Under the pieces are notes generated by a model. That model searched no databases. It was not told where the DNA came from and saw only the letters and a program-made list of their open reading frames with translations. From Sympetrum striolatum (lineage: Eukaryota > Arthropoda > Insecta > Odonata > Libellulidae): a stretch of 64,000 nt of DNA. Positions 23,055 to 34,739 of this stretch are shown one piece after another. Both the position numbers and the translations under genes were made by a program. Each line of letters begins with the position of its first letter. The stretch's first letter is position 1. Location: assembly GCA_947579665.1 (NCBI GenBank), contig OX388350.1, positions 26,817,393-26,881,392 of the forward strand. The letters are read 5' to 3'.

Positions 23055-26000
23055 CTTGTACGATCTTGTACGATAATATTAAAATCGTCTTGCTATTCTA
23101 CGCGTTGACATCCATAAATAGTGGACTTCGTCAAGTCCTCTGCTTCGTCCTCAAAGTAGCCTTCAGTCTCGTTTCAAAAGGAAATTTTAGGCAACCTTTT
23201 CAACTCTACCATGAAATTTTCCGCAGTAGTTCTTCAGCACAGTCCGAAATGGGGACGTATGCTTAATAAATTCCATCGTCCAGAAGAAAGCGTGGGCATT
23301 CCATTACCTCCTCAGTTCTTCCGGAGAACTGACACTCGAAAGCATGCACATTCAAAGCGAATGAACTCGGTTTGTAACATCAAAAGAGTTCGAATAAAAC
23401 GTGGGCCTCGTCGACGCAAAGGCGGATTGGGCGTCTCTCATTTAATTAGCTCGTTCGAGGCCATAACAAGTTTCATCTCGTCCAGCCCCACATGCAAATG
23501 CATGTAGCATTTGTTCCGAAAGTTCCCGCCAGAGCGAGCTCTTTTCGCGAGGCGGCGACGAATCGGGAACTCCGCGAACTACGGGATCCGGACAAAGGAA
23601 GCGCGCATTCCGCCGTAATTGCAATCCGTCGGCGAAGAAATTAATTTCCCCTCTCGATGGCTGCTCCAGAGAGATGGACAAGGTTTTCGATTTTAACCCC
23701 GCGTCTCCGATAATTAGGTTTTCGGGGCAACCGTCAACGAGGCTCTTGGCGCTCGCGGCGGTTCGATAGGTCAGTGCAATTGGGCCGCCACTCGTGGACG
23801 ATTTTCGAAATGTCGCAAGGTGGCATTTGACGGTAACTCCTTCGTAACGGCCCCTCAGACCTTTCAGAAAGAAAAAGGAAGGAGAAATAACTCCTTTTTC
23901 GCTCATTAAAATAAAAAGGTACCCCCTCAATCGGTCGAAGTCCTTCCGAGCTTGTAATTTCCATCCCCGTCCACCCACGGCTCTCCCCGAGGAGGTGAAA
24001 ATTCGAAGGGGCTTAATCTCTCGAATGAAAAGAGATTCAATTTCCGTTCTTGGAGGAAGTTGAGTGACGGAGATGGGACGTTTGACAGAAGGATTCGGAG
24101 GAGGTTTCGGAGAAAATAATAAAGTTCCTCCATCTTGGAGTAATTTGGCGAGAGAAGTCCGGATGAAGGCCATTAAAAACAGTGGTTTCCTAAATTCTTA
24201 GGTCGCATTGTTTGACAGTTGACTGTCGCGTTCAAGGGCCATTTTGGATTTAATTGGTGCTATTTACTTCGAGCGCTCCAGCTGCCGCATTTTGATGAAT
24301 GGAAGATTTTTCGTTTCTTTTTTGGTGCAGAGTAAGGAAATGTCTTTCATTTCCTTTTGTCTCATTCTTATTCTTGGCTTTGACTTACAGAATGATTCAA
24401 ATCTTTAATCTCTTTATTTATATTAGCAGAGGTATTTACGCTTAACTCAGGCACGTAATGATATAAATGTATAGCATAAATTGCATATGCAAACAAATAA
24501 GTAAGCTATTCAACGTGTAAAAAAACTACAGTTGTAGTAGAAGAAAGAATAATTTGAATGGACTATTGTGTAAGGAATAGAAGTTCCTATTATTTCATTA
24601 ATATCGCAAGTACTTCGGTTTCTACAACTATACGTTGATGTATTATTATTTTAATATGCCTATATGATATAGGATAGAGGAAATTATATATTTGCCTTTA
24701 CTTTTGTGAAAACACGAAAATAACTGTGAGGTATGAATGATTCTGGATGAAGGAAATTCCTTTTGGTATCTCCCTTTCGTGTGCTATGAAAATTGGTATT
24801 AAATAAGTTCGCATAACATTTATTATTTAATTAAGCCCAATTTAAATCAATATCATTTCATTAGTTTTATTTCTATTACAGGTCTATAACAGGATTTAGA
24901 CGAATTGCTTTTAAAGATTTTCCATTGTTCACTAAAGATAAAAATCTACAAATTGATGCATATCTATTGTTATTAATTCATTAAAATTTGGGTAATTATT
25001 GTTTACAGTAAATTTAATAGTTTAACTACTATCCATTTATAGTATAGTTCAATAATGATATGTATTTCAGTGGGCGTATTTTCTCAGAAGTTAATTGTGC
25101 ATGATACTCCGGATGGAATTTCTTTTAAATCGTTTACCTAGAACCTTGATATACTAACCTTTTCGCAGAAAAAATTGTAATTTACTGGATAGCATCGGAA
25201 ACCTGAAGGTTTTAGAGATACACCGAAAATATTACGGAAATGTCATATTAAAAAGAAAGGGACAACACGATGGTGATATTTATTCAAGTGTGATAAGTCT
25301 CGAAGTGTCCTCTTCATATCTTACGGGCACTAGCGCATTCCCACTGAACCATGAGCAAATTAAATCGATTTTCGGAAAAATCAATGCTCCGAGAAGTTGG
25401 AAAGCTTCGTGGAATACAAACGAGCTGATTAAATTTTGGCGAGAAAAGACCGCTGCAACATTCACAAACTCTCCCATTTGCTTTTCCGTCGCGGCAATGC
25501 TCAAATAATCTTTGAATATTCATCCGACGTAAGCTGCTGCCTCATAAAAGCTAACGTGCATCTATGGCTTGAAACGAAAAAGATGAAATGGAAAAATCTA
25601 ATAGTTCGAACGTGGCGTTTATTTGCCCTTGAAAAAAAAACTTCCTTAATTTTTTCGAGATTGGAAATCCTGCATTCAAGGAAAAGAAACCTTTGGAAAA
25701 TGTCGACCTCCTTTCCCTCAGTATTATTATCTATTATTTTTATTTTTTGCCGAGTGATTTCCGTAAGCCATTTCGTAAATATGGGTTTCCACCGGGAAAC
25801 GATACCGAGACCGCTTTCTCCAAAGCCGAACTCGTTGCTCATTTCCATTTAAAATGTCATAAATTATATTTTTGTTATATTAGTATCTTTAATATATCTG
25901 ACTGTGGATCTAATATTCATACTATGAACTGTATAGAGTGCTTTCTTTATGCTCAACTATTAAGGACAATCAATAATAATGTTTTGATATATAGTCTCTA

Positions 26001-27240
26001 AATAACTTTTGAATTTTTCACTACCCTCTATTATGTTGTGATCTATCTTTTTCCTTCTTTAATTCTTTTCGACAACTTCGCATTTTTTTCCTATTCCTCT
26101 TCTTTTCGTGGGTGTTTTCCTGCTATGAAAAATATGTTTTTGTGATCAAATCTATCAGTTCTTTCCCCGCAGAACCATTCTTTCTCCACTCGTTTCGTTA
26201 CAATTGACGCTTGTTTAAAAATCTGTACATATTTTCTATATATTCCTATCTAAACGCTATCTCCATTTTTCGTATTTTATTAGACTAGGAAGATTGGAAG
26301 CCCCAATTTCCTTCAACAATATTTTCCGCGTTAAACTGAATATACTCTGTCCAAATCTGTACTAATACTAATATTATAATGAGGTCGACCTTCACGTACG
26401 AAACTGATGGAAACTTAAGATTGGACGTCACAAAGTTTCCGTATGAATCCGAGATCTCTTCCGGCAAGATATTGAACTTCGGATATTACCTACTTCTTTT
26501 GACTACGAAGATCCATATCGGTAAAAAATTATAAGCTAAATTTAATTTCTATGCCTTTCAGAACTCAGACAGAGTGAAAGAAATTCAATAACGTCCAGAG
26601 TTTGACGTCAAGACAATTTTTTCTTTTCCCATTTCATATGGGCCTCGCGTTAGACTCACGAATTACTTAATGCTCGAATTTGAGTTTTCTTTTGCACATT
26701 TCTTCCATTCTTTGAGTCACGATTGCAAATAAACATCCGATAACCTTCTGCAACAGTCATGTCGAGGGAAATTATGCAATAAATCACATTTTCCTGCCAT
26801 TTTTCCTTTCTCTCTGGAAATAATTCATGCCCCTTCCCATACAATTCAATATTTCCCAATTCTTAGTCGAACTTCCCTCTTTCCCCTACGGTCCTTCGAA
26901 ATTTCGTTCAAATACTCAGACTTGATTCCCTGCTTGCTGGTTTTTCTTTTATGTATAGTTTGCCATCAAAAGGAATTTGAGATTTGTTTAATCCACTACG
27001 AAATCTCTATGCAGGGAAGTTAATCCGCTAAATAAATATTGTGATTACATCTACGTAGGAAATATTTGGCTTAGAGCTTGGGATACAATTTCGGAAATGA
27101 AAGAGTAATTCAAAGGAGATTAACGAAAGGAAAACTTTTGGAAAGGATTTAAAGGAAAAATTTTAAGGATATTTATGATGCCTACGTAATGAAAATAAAG
27201 TTATCTTCAAGTCGCATTTGAGTAAAATCTTTGTTTCTCT
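23055..27240. other. Non-coding DNA with CpG-rich islands 23200-24280, 25290-25850 and 26280-26880
   Basis: Three CpG-richer islands are separated by AT-rich DNA. The first contains the longest open frame of the window (243 codons, minus, 23442-24173). It is overlapped by other open frames on both strands and shows no domain, so I do not call it. Around 26095-26125 a short phrase (gtgggtgttttcctgct) resembles the LINE-tail family, but the rest of that family is missing. Nothing else recognised. Confidence 0.35.
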
Positions 27241-27242
27241 AG

Positions 27243-27560
27243 ATTAGGGTTTCCAAACTATGTTCCCCCGAACACCGATGTTCCGCTAAACGTTAATAGG
27301 TGTTCCAAGACAATTTGCAGTCTTAATGGGGAATTGGAGAATAAAAGTCTTTAAATGATTTATGTATTCATATTTTTATGTTTATATTATAGTTTTATAT
27401 TTTAAAATAATTACTAAATAAATAATTAGTTGTAATCAAATAATTTTTAAAATTTGACAAGTAGAATTACCGAACCTAAAATAAGTTAAGTGTTCCGTTT
27501 AACTTCCCAGGTTTGCGAAGTGTTCCATTGCAGAAAAAAAATTGGGAAAACCTGCTCTGT
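27243..27560. mobile_element. Possible hAT-type non-autonomous element, degraded
   Basis: The left side reads agggtttccaaactatgttc, then accgatgttccgctaaacg and aggtgttccaag. The right side has gtgttccgtttaacttccc, gaagtgttccattgc and tgggaaaacc. The recurring gtgttcc/ggaacc-like phrases and the start 'gggtttccaaac' resemble hAT/Charlie-type non-autonomous elements. Ends and target-site duplication are not clear. Confidence 0.35.
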
Positions 27561-27617
27561 ATCATCAGTTAGAATTGAGACCTTCCTTAATCGAGAAATT
27601 TTCTCTAACACTTCCAC

Positions 27618-27890
27618 CATCAGTAATAATAATAATAATCGTCTTCATTTGGGCGAGATTAAGACTAAAAGTCTCTTCTTCCATCCAACCCATCGTCATT
27701 AATTATAGAATTATAAATAAATTAAACAGAATAGTATTAGAAACAATTAGAAGAATTGTGGATGTTAGAGATTCCTTGGAAAAAAATCCACTACAGGAAA
27801 ACACTCACAAAGAAAAGGGCTGTGAAATACCTGCGCAAACATACCGATTGTAATAACTAAATATGACAAAGAAAAAAAGAACAAAAATAG
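27618..27890 (-). repeat. LINE-tail / SINE-like repeat, second subfamily
   Basis: On the minus strand the landmarks are tatgtttgcgcaggtatttc, gtgagtgttttcctgtag, catccacaattcttctaat, tgacgatgggttggatgg, gacttttagtcttaatctcg, aagacg and a (ATT)n tail. It resembles the 55890-56050 copy more than the 10068 and 50690 copies (both have gacgatgg...ggatggaag), defining two subfamilies. There is no ORF. Confidence 0.7.
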
Positions 27891-27894
27891 AGAG

Positions 27895-28975
27895 ATAGAC
27901 TGTATTACTTGCATGCGATACATAAGTAAGAATCAGTTCACGTTAAAACAAATGATAGAAATATACATAATAACATAAAAGAAACAAAAAAGAAAAAAAA
28001 GGAAAAAGTACATTGATTTTAATTCATTAGGTACTATATGAGACAAAAAAATATTATCGATATAATACAAACAGTATACATTATTATCAGTCGAATTACT
28101 TAAAAAGTCCTACGGATATAATATATTAAGAAAAACATTACAACCACTACCTCAAAATATACGTATTACCCATACTATTTTGATAACAAGAATAAATTGT
28201 AGAAGTTTCTTATCCTCAACTGCATTCAAATCCTACATCTCCACACAGAAAGTTTTCAAATTCTACTTGTTTACATTTGGGTGAAGATGGTCAATACATG
28301 GCCCAAAAAATTGTGGCAAGCAGAACTGTGACGGTGACTTGTTTCTTGGGTTCTTCAATAGAAACATTTAATTCTAAAATGATGGAATGCGATTTCCTTA
28401 AATTTGTAGTATTTTTCATCAGAATTATACATGGAGCCTATAAGCAACGAAATCAAATTAAAACTCAGTCTCTTTGCCTTACTTACGTATGAGCTGCATT
28501 AAGTCCATTCATAGCATGCGAGTTGACGAAATATCTGCCATTTCTACTACAGGAGATGCTGTGTTACAGAGAGTAAGTCAGCCAGAAAATGACTAGAATT
28601 AGGCATCGCTTAAACTCTCCAAAGAAGATGTTATTCAATTTTAAAACGACTCAAGACGTCAGTCGCACATCTGTCTCTCTTTTGTCAAATTACGAGTTAC
28701 TCTCAAGCGGATGCGCCGTCTTTGATGTCGAGTATGTCCCTAATGACCCTTAAGTTAGAGCAATGTGAGTATAAGAACTCCATTTCTTACCCCAGAATTG
28801 GGTGTGTTCTTCTAGCAGCAAAATCAATGCAAAATGCGGTGTCTTCTGTCTTTGCCATAAATGCAAGGAATAAAAAAAAACATTATTGCTAGTATTCCAC
28901 TAAAATTTTAACCACAAAGATATTCAAAGGGAAATTCGTTAAAAGTTTATTTTGTGGTTTTCCACCATCTATATA
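27895..28975. other. Non-coding DNA, nothing recognised
   Basis: A purine-rich, AT-rich stretch continues from the LINE-tail copy, then moderately complex DNA up to the edge of the B-box array. No supported exon. Confidence 0.4.
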
Positions 28976-28976
28976 T

Positions 28977-30052
28977 AATACGAGTAAAATGTTGCTTGAA
29001 TACTGCAAGCAGATCGAAAACACTATTTTCATGACGGCATCATATCGGGACGGCCATCAAAAGAAAATAAATGGATTGAAATTTTTCTTAAAATTCGCTG
29101 AAATTCCTTCGTCTGGCATCGAAACCGGGTCTTTACTGTGAACTTACTATGCAGCACAATAGAACATCACCATCTCTAACTATGTGTGAAAATTCAAGCA
29201 GAAATATTGGCTACAACTGCCTCAAAAGACGCTCTAATGTTCACGAATGTAAATGGCTCTCGGGACTCGAACCAAGGACGACCTCTAAAATTTAAAAAAT
29301 ATTCCTGAAAGTTATTAATCATCTCAATCTATCTGCCAAATTTCAAGTTTCTATATTATTGGAAAAGGTTTCAAAATAATTCCTAAAAATCGGATCAACT
29401 TCTGATTGCAGAGACGCCTGGTGTCGAACCCAGGACATATTGGGAGCTGTGAATGCAAAGTATGATTTTTAAGGACTTGATCTTCTTTCGTACAAAGTTT
29501 GAAGTCGATATCATGCCGGGAAGTACCTAAAATCTATTTCCGTTATCTCCATAAGAAATGCATTGAGAAGTGCAAATGGCCCTTTGGGATCGAACCAAGG
29601 ACCATCAGCGAACATGTAAAATTTAATTATGAAATATATTCAATATATATATCCACGTGCCGAGTTTCAAGTATCCATGTTATCGGGAAGGGATCCAAAA
29701 AAAATCTTAAAAATCGCCACAATGCAATTTAAACGGCCGATTTTTGCCCCGACCTAGCATCGAACCATGGACCATATTCGGAGATGTCTTTTTGATTTTC
29801 GTTGGATATGCATGGCTTCTAGCGATCCCTCGAATTTCAACTCTCACCTTTTGCGGGAAGTGCCTCAAAAAATTTTTCGAAAATCCCCGCCATGTATTCT
29901 TATGGGGAAAATCGCGACTTTGGGTCCCTCTGGAATCGAACCCATGACACTGAGGTTCAAAATCGCAATTTTTCTGGTGGTTATACGTTATGGCCAATAC
30001 GTCGTAATAATTTCAAGTCGATGACGCTTCTAGTTTAGGCTGTGAATTAGTA
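28977..30052 (-). repeat. Array unit A (inverted, most diverged)
   Basis: In minus-strand sense this unit carries the same six motifs in the same order as the direct units: gggttcgattccag, tggttcgatgctagg, tggttcgatcccaa, gggttcgacaccagg, tggttcgagtcccg and ggtttcgatgccag. Its outer edge has a degraded terminal hairpin (gcttgaatactgcaagc, 28994-29010). Its other edge differs from the common start for about 35 bp (minus-strand ggatactaattcacagcc in place of ggggatcaaaattct). It stands tail-outward relative to the other four units, which suggests an inversion or an independent insertion. Confidence 0.8.
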
Positions 30053-30054
30053 TC

Positions 30055-30086
<32 letters not shown>

Positions 30087-30088
30087 AT
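30055..30088. repeat. (ATCT)n microsatellite
   Basis: Eight or so ATCT repeats separate inverted unit A from the direct units. Confidence 0.95.
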
Positions 30089-30145
30089 CCTTGAATGAAT
30101 CCGGAGAAGCATCTATATTTAATAGATATACATAAGTTATATATA

Positions 30146-31226
30146 GGGGATCAAAATTCTAACCATGTTCCACAAGTGCCACTGCCTTGAAATTTTTACG
30201 ACGTGTTGGCCATGACGTGTAACCTCCAGGAAAAAGCCTACTTTGAACCTCGGTGTCATGGGTTCGATTCCAGAAGGCCCCAAAGTCGCGATTTTCTCCA
30301 TAAGGATACATGGCGGGGATTTTCGAAAATTTATTTGAGGCACTTCCCGGAAAAGGAGAGAGTTGAAACTCAAGGGATCGCTAGATGCCGTGCATATCAA
30401 AGGGAAACCATAAAGACATTTACGAATATTATCCTTGGTTCGATGCTAGGTCGGGGCAAAAATCGGCCGTTTAAATGCATTGTGGCGATTTTAATGATTT
30501 TTAGAACCCTTTTCCGATGGCATAGAAACTTGAAATTCGGTATGAGGTTAGATACCATGAAAATATATCATTATCGAATTTTACATATTCGCTGATGGTC
30601 CTTGGTTCGATCCCAGAGGGACATTTGTATTCCTCAATGCATTTCTTACGGAGATAACGGAAACAAATTTTAGGTACTTCCCGGCATGCTATCGACTTTA
30701 AACTTTGCATGATAGAAGAGCAAGACTTAAAAAATCAAACTATGCATTCACAGCTATCAATGTGTCCTGGGTTCGACACCAGGTGTCTCTGCATTCAGAA
30801 GTTGATCAAATTTTTAGGAATTATTTTGAAACCTTTCCCAATAATAAAGAAACTTGATATTCGGCATACAGATAGAAATCATAAATAACTTTCAGAAACA
30901 TATTTTAGATTTCCAAGATCGTCCTTGGTTCGAGTACCGAGAGCCATTTACATTCGTGAACATTAGAGCGTCATTTGAGGCAGTTGTAGCCAATATTTCT
31001 GCTTGAATTTTCCCACATAGTTAGAGATGGTGATTATTCTATTGTGTTTCGTAGTTGTTTTACCAGTAAGACCCGGGTTCGATGCCAGACGATGAAATTT
31101 CAGCGAATTTTAAGAAAAAATTAAATCCTTTTTTTTTTTTCTTATGAGGACCGTCCCGATGTGATGCCGATATGAAATTAGTATTGCCGATCTGCTTGCA
31201 GTATGCAAGCAACATTTTACTCGTAT
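30146..31226 (+). repeat. Array unit B
   Basis: B-box-like motifs begin at 30261, 30437, 30604, 30779, 30927 and 31076, spaced 148-176 bp. Four fit the consensus ggttcganncc exactly; the second and fifth have substitutions (ggttcgatgct and ggttcgagtac). In the fourth, cctgg and ccagg flank gttcgaca to give a perfect five-pair T-arm hairpin. Common monomer landmarks after the motif are a cattt-type stretch, an acttcccggaa-like phrase and a gaaacttgaaattcgg-like phrase. The terminal hairpin lies at 31194-31210 (arms gcttgca/tgcaagc, loop gta). Confidence 0.85.
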
Positions 31227-31233
31227 AACTTAT

Positions 31234-31347
31234 ATCTATTATATATAGACGTTTCTCCGGATATACCTATATCTTATTATATATAGTCGTTTCTCCGGAT
31301 ATACCTATATATCTATTATATATAGACGTTTCTCCGGATATACCTAT
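31234..31347. repeat. 37-bp minisatellite, three units, at a unit junction
   Basis: Three consecutive units (31234, 31271, 31309) share tattatatatag, cgtttctccggatatacc and tat. Related single copies in the opposite orientation lie outside the direct units at 30098-30125 and 34703-34737 (tccggagaagc then gtctatatata or atctatattta). The same sequence therefore marks the left edge, one internal junction and the right edge of the direct array. Confidence 0.85.
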
Positions 31348-31368
31348 ATATATATATATATATATATA

Positions 31369-32450
31369 GGGGATCAAAATTCTAACCATGTTCCACAAGT
31401 GCCACCGACTTGAAATTTTTACCACGTTATGGCCATGACGTGTAACCTCCAGGAAAAAGCCGACTTTGAACCTCGGTGTCATGGGTTCGATTCCAGAAGG
31501 CCCCAAAGTCCCGATTTTCCCCATAAGATTACATGGCGGAGATTTTCGAAATTTTTTTTGAGGCACTTCCCGGAAAAGGAGAAAGTTGAAATTCAAGGGA
31601 TCGCTAGATGCCGTGCATATCTAAAGTAAACCATAAAGACATCTACGAATATTATCCTTGGTTCGATGCTAGGTCGGGGCAAAAATCGGCCGTTTAAAAT
31701 GCATTGTGGCGATTTTTAAGATTTTTTTTGGACCCTTATCCGATGGCATATAAACTTGAAATTCAGTATGAGGTTAGATATCATAAAAATATATCATAAT
31801 CGAATTTTACATATTCGCTGATGGTCCTTGGTTCGATCCCAGAGGGACATTTAAATTCCTCAATGCATTTCTTACGGAGATAACGGAAACAAATTTTAGG
31901 TACTTCCCGGAAAGATATCGACTTCAAACTTGGCCTATAGAAAGATGAAGTACATACAAATCAAACAGTGCAATCACAGCTATCAATGTGTCCTGGGTTC
32001 GACACCAGGTGTCTCTGCAATCAGAAGTTGATCTGATTTTTAGGAATTATTTTGAAACCTTTGCCAATAAGATAGAAACTTCAAATTCGGCATATAGATA
32101 AATATCATAAATAACTTTCAGAAACAATTTCTAGATTTCCCAGATCGTCCTTGGTTCGAATCTAGAGAGCCATTTAAATTCGTGAAAATTAGAACGTCTT
32201 TTGAGGCAATTGTAGCCCATATTTCTGCTTAAATTTTCACACTTAGTTAGAGATGGTGATGTTCTATTGTGCTGCATAGTAAGTAACACTGGAAAGACCC
32301 GGGTTCGATGCCAGACGATCATATTTCTCCGAATTTTAAGAAAAATTTCAATCTTTTTTTTTTCTTTTAAGGACCGTCCCGATATAATGCCGATATGAAA
32401 ATAGTGTTGTCGATCTGCTTGCAGTATGCAAGCAACATTTTACTCGTATA
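31369..32450 (+). repeat. Array unit C
   Basis: A close relative of units B and E, with the same six motifs in order and the same terminal hairpin (32417-32433). The fifth motif here is the full B-box match ggttcgaatc(c/t)-type. The left edge abuts an (AT)n run that ends tatagggg. Confidence 0.85.
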
Positions 32451-32472
32451 TTCATATATATACACATTCATA

Positions 32473-33583
32473 GGGGATCAAAATTCTAGCCATGTTCCAG
32501 AAGTGCCACCGACTTGAAATTTTTACGACATATTGGCCATAACGTGTAACCTCCAGGAAAAAGCCGAGATTGAACCTCGGTGACATGGGTTCGATTCCAG
32601 AAGGCCCCAAAGTCCTGATTTTCTCCATAAGGATACATGGTGGCGATTTTCAAAATTTTTTAAATAATACTTCCCGAACAGGTAGAGAATCGAAATTCAA
32701 GGAGCTTACAGATATGGTCAAGAACTATTAAAAACATTAATGACTACTAATGAGAACCTCCTGGGTTCGATGCTAGGACGAAGCAAAAATCCCGCATTTA
32801 AAATGCATGGGGATAGTTTTTCATTAATTTTTTTGATGCACTTACCGGAATGAAAGGAACTTTTCGCTCAGCTATAAGATATATATTACGAATTGGTTTA
32901 AGAAAAAAAATTTCTTAAGCCCGTACTATTCCTGGGTTCGATGCCAGAGCACATTAATATTTCTCTCATAAGGAATATAAGGGAAAAGTAAGTCGTCGTT
33001 TGAGGCAGTTGCAGCCAGTATTTCGGTTCGAATTTTCACACATAGTTAGAGATAGTGATCTTCTATTATGTTGCATAGGAAGTATTACCAGAAAGATCGG
33101 GGTTCGATGCCGGGCGGCAAATATGTCTCCCGTTTAAAATACATTGGTTTAGTATTTCATTATTTTTTGATGCACTTATCGAAATGATAGGAAGTTCGTA
33201 CTCGGCTGGAAGATGTATGAAAAGAATTGGTTTTAGAAAAAAATTTAGATAACACCGTACTATTCCTGGGTTCGATGCCAGAGCACATTAGCATTTCTCT
33301 CATAAGGAATATAAGGGAAACGTAGGACGTCGTTTGAGGCAGTTGCAGTTAATATTTCTACTTGAATTTTCACACATAGTTACAGATGGTGATCTTCTAT
33401 GGTGCTGCATAGTAAGTATGACCGGGAAGACCTAGGTTTGATGCCAGATGAATAAATTGCAGCGGAAATTAAGAATATTTTCCATCCATTTTTTTTTCTT
33501 TTGAGGACTCACTCTATGTGATGCCGACAAAAAACTTTTGTTATCGATGTGCTTGCAGTATGCAAGCAACATTTTACTCGTAT
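32473..33583 (+). repeat. Array unit D (rearranged variant)
   Basis: It shares the first monomer and terminal hairpin (33551-33567) with the other units but differs inside. A roughly 335-bp dimer occurs twice in tandem, from about 32795 and about 33130. The landmarks aatgcatgggga or aatacattggttt, gatgcactta, gaattggtt, cctgggttcgatgccagagc, ctctcataaggaatataagg and gtttgaggcagttgca recur in order. Motifs 3 and 5 are therefore near-identical. The third and fourth motifs of B, C and E are replaced. Confidence 0.8.
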
Positions 33584-33617
33584 ATCTATTTATATATAGA
33601 TATATAAGTTATATATA

Positions 33618-34698
33618 GGGGATCAAAATTCTAACCATGTTCCACTAGTGCCAATGCCTTGAAATTTTTACGACATATTGGCCATAACGTGTAACCTCCA
33701 GAAAAAAGCCGACTTTGAACCTCGGTGTCATGGGTTCGATTCCAGAAGGCCCCAAAGTCGCGATTTTCCCCATAAGGATACATGGCGGGGATTTTCGAAA
33801 ATTTTTTTGAGGCACTTCCCGGAAAAGGAGAGAGTTGAAATTCAAGGGACCGCAAGATGCCGTGCATATCTAAAGGAAACCATTAAGACATCCACGAATA
33901 TTATCCTTGGTTCGATGCTAGGTCGGGGCAAAAATCGGCCGTTTAAAATGCATTGTGGCGATTTTTAAGATTTTTTTAGGATCCTTTTCCGATGGCATAG
34001 AAACTTGAAATTCCGTTTGAGGTTAGATACCATAAAAGTGTTTCATAATCGAATTTTACATATTCGCTGATGGTCCTTGGTTCGATCCCAGAGGGACATT
34101 TAAATTCCTCAATGCAATTCTTACGGAGATAACGGAAACAAATTTTAGGTGCTTCCCGGCACGATGTTGACTTCAAACTTTGCATATAAAAAGATCAAGT
34201 CCATACAAATCAAACAGTGCATTCACAGCTATCATTGTGTCCTGGGTTCGACACCAGGTGTCTCTGCAATCAGAAGTTGATCCGATTTTTAGGAATTATT
34301 TTGAAACCTTTCCCAATAATATAGAAACTTGAAATTCGGCATATAGATAAACATCATAAATAAAATTCTGAAACATATTTTAGATTTCCAAGATCGTCCT
34401 TGGTTCGAATCCAGAGAGCCATTTAAATTCGTGAAACTTAGAACGTCTTTTGAGGCAGCTGTAGCCCATATTTCTGCTTGAATTTTCACACATAGTTAGA
34501 GATGGTGATCTTCTATTGTGCTGCTTAGTGAGTATCACCAGAAAGACCCGGGTTCGATGCCTGACGATGGAATTTCGGGGAGTTTTAAGAAAAATTTCAA
34601 TCGATTTTTTTGTTTTGATGGCCGTCCCGATATGATGCCGACATGAAAATAGTGTTGTCGATCTGCTTGCAGTATGCAAGCAACATTTTACTCGTATA
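33618..34698 (+). repeat. Array unit E
   Basis: Very similar to units B and C along its length, with six motifs and the terminal hairpin at 34665-34681. The right flank is AT-rich, followed by one opposite-orientation copy of the 37-bp minisatellite phrase. Confidence 0.85.
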
Positions 34699-34739
34699 TA
34701 TATATAGGTATATCCGGAGAAGCGTCTATATATAATAGA

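Larger units (their letters stand above)
28977..34698. repeat. B-box-bearing higher-order repeat array, five units
   Basis: Five homologous units of about 1.08-1.11 kb: one inverted (28977-30052) and four direct (30146-31226, 31369-32450, 32473-33583, 33618-34698). Each is composed of about six diverged monomers, and each monomer holds one tRNA T-arm/B-box-like motif of the type ggttcganncc. This gives about thirty such motifs in 5.7 kb. Direct units start ggggatcaaaattct and end with the hairpin gcttgcagtatgcaagc followed by aacattttactcgtata. Spacers are AT microsatellite or 37-bp minisatellite. Small open frames recur in the units on both strands because the units are repeated. They are not conserved as protein and I treat the array as non-coding. 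Confidence 0.9.

Noticed and set aside
23442..24173. Longest open frame (243 codons, minus strand)
   Set aside because: Lies in CpG-rich DNA where other frames on both strands are also open; no domain, signal peptide or family resemblance, and no intron structure visible.
26095..26125. Further LINE-tail copy
   Set aside because: Only about 20 bp (gtgggtgttttcctgct) match; the rest of the family landmarks are missing.
30203..33968. Recurring small open frames (FEPRCHGFDSRR type) in the array units
   Set aside because: They recur because the DNA units recur, exist on both strands, and change frame or length between copies; the B-box motif itself encodes the FDSR-like stretch.
28977..34698. 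tRNA gene cluster or CRISPR-like array
   Set aside because: No monomer folds into a full cloverleaf with a paired acceptor stem; units are far too long and diverged for CRISPR repeats and the DNA is eukaryotic.
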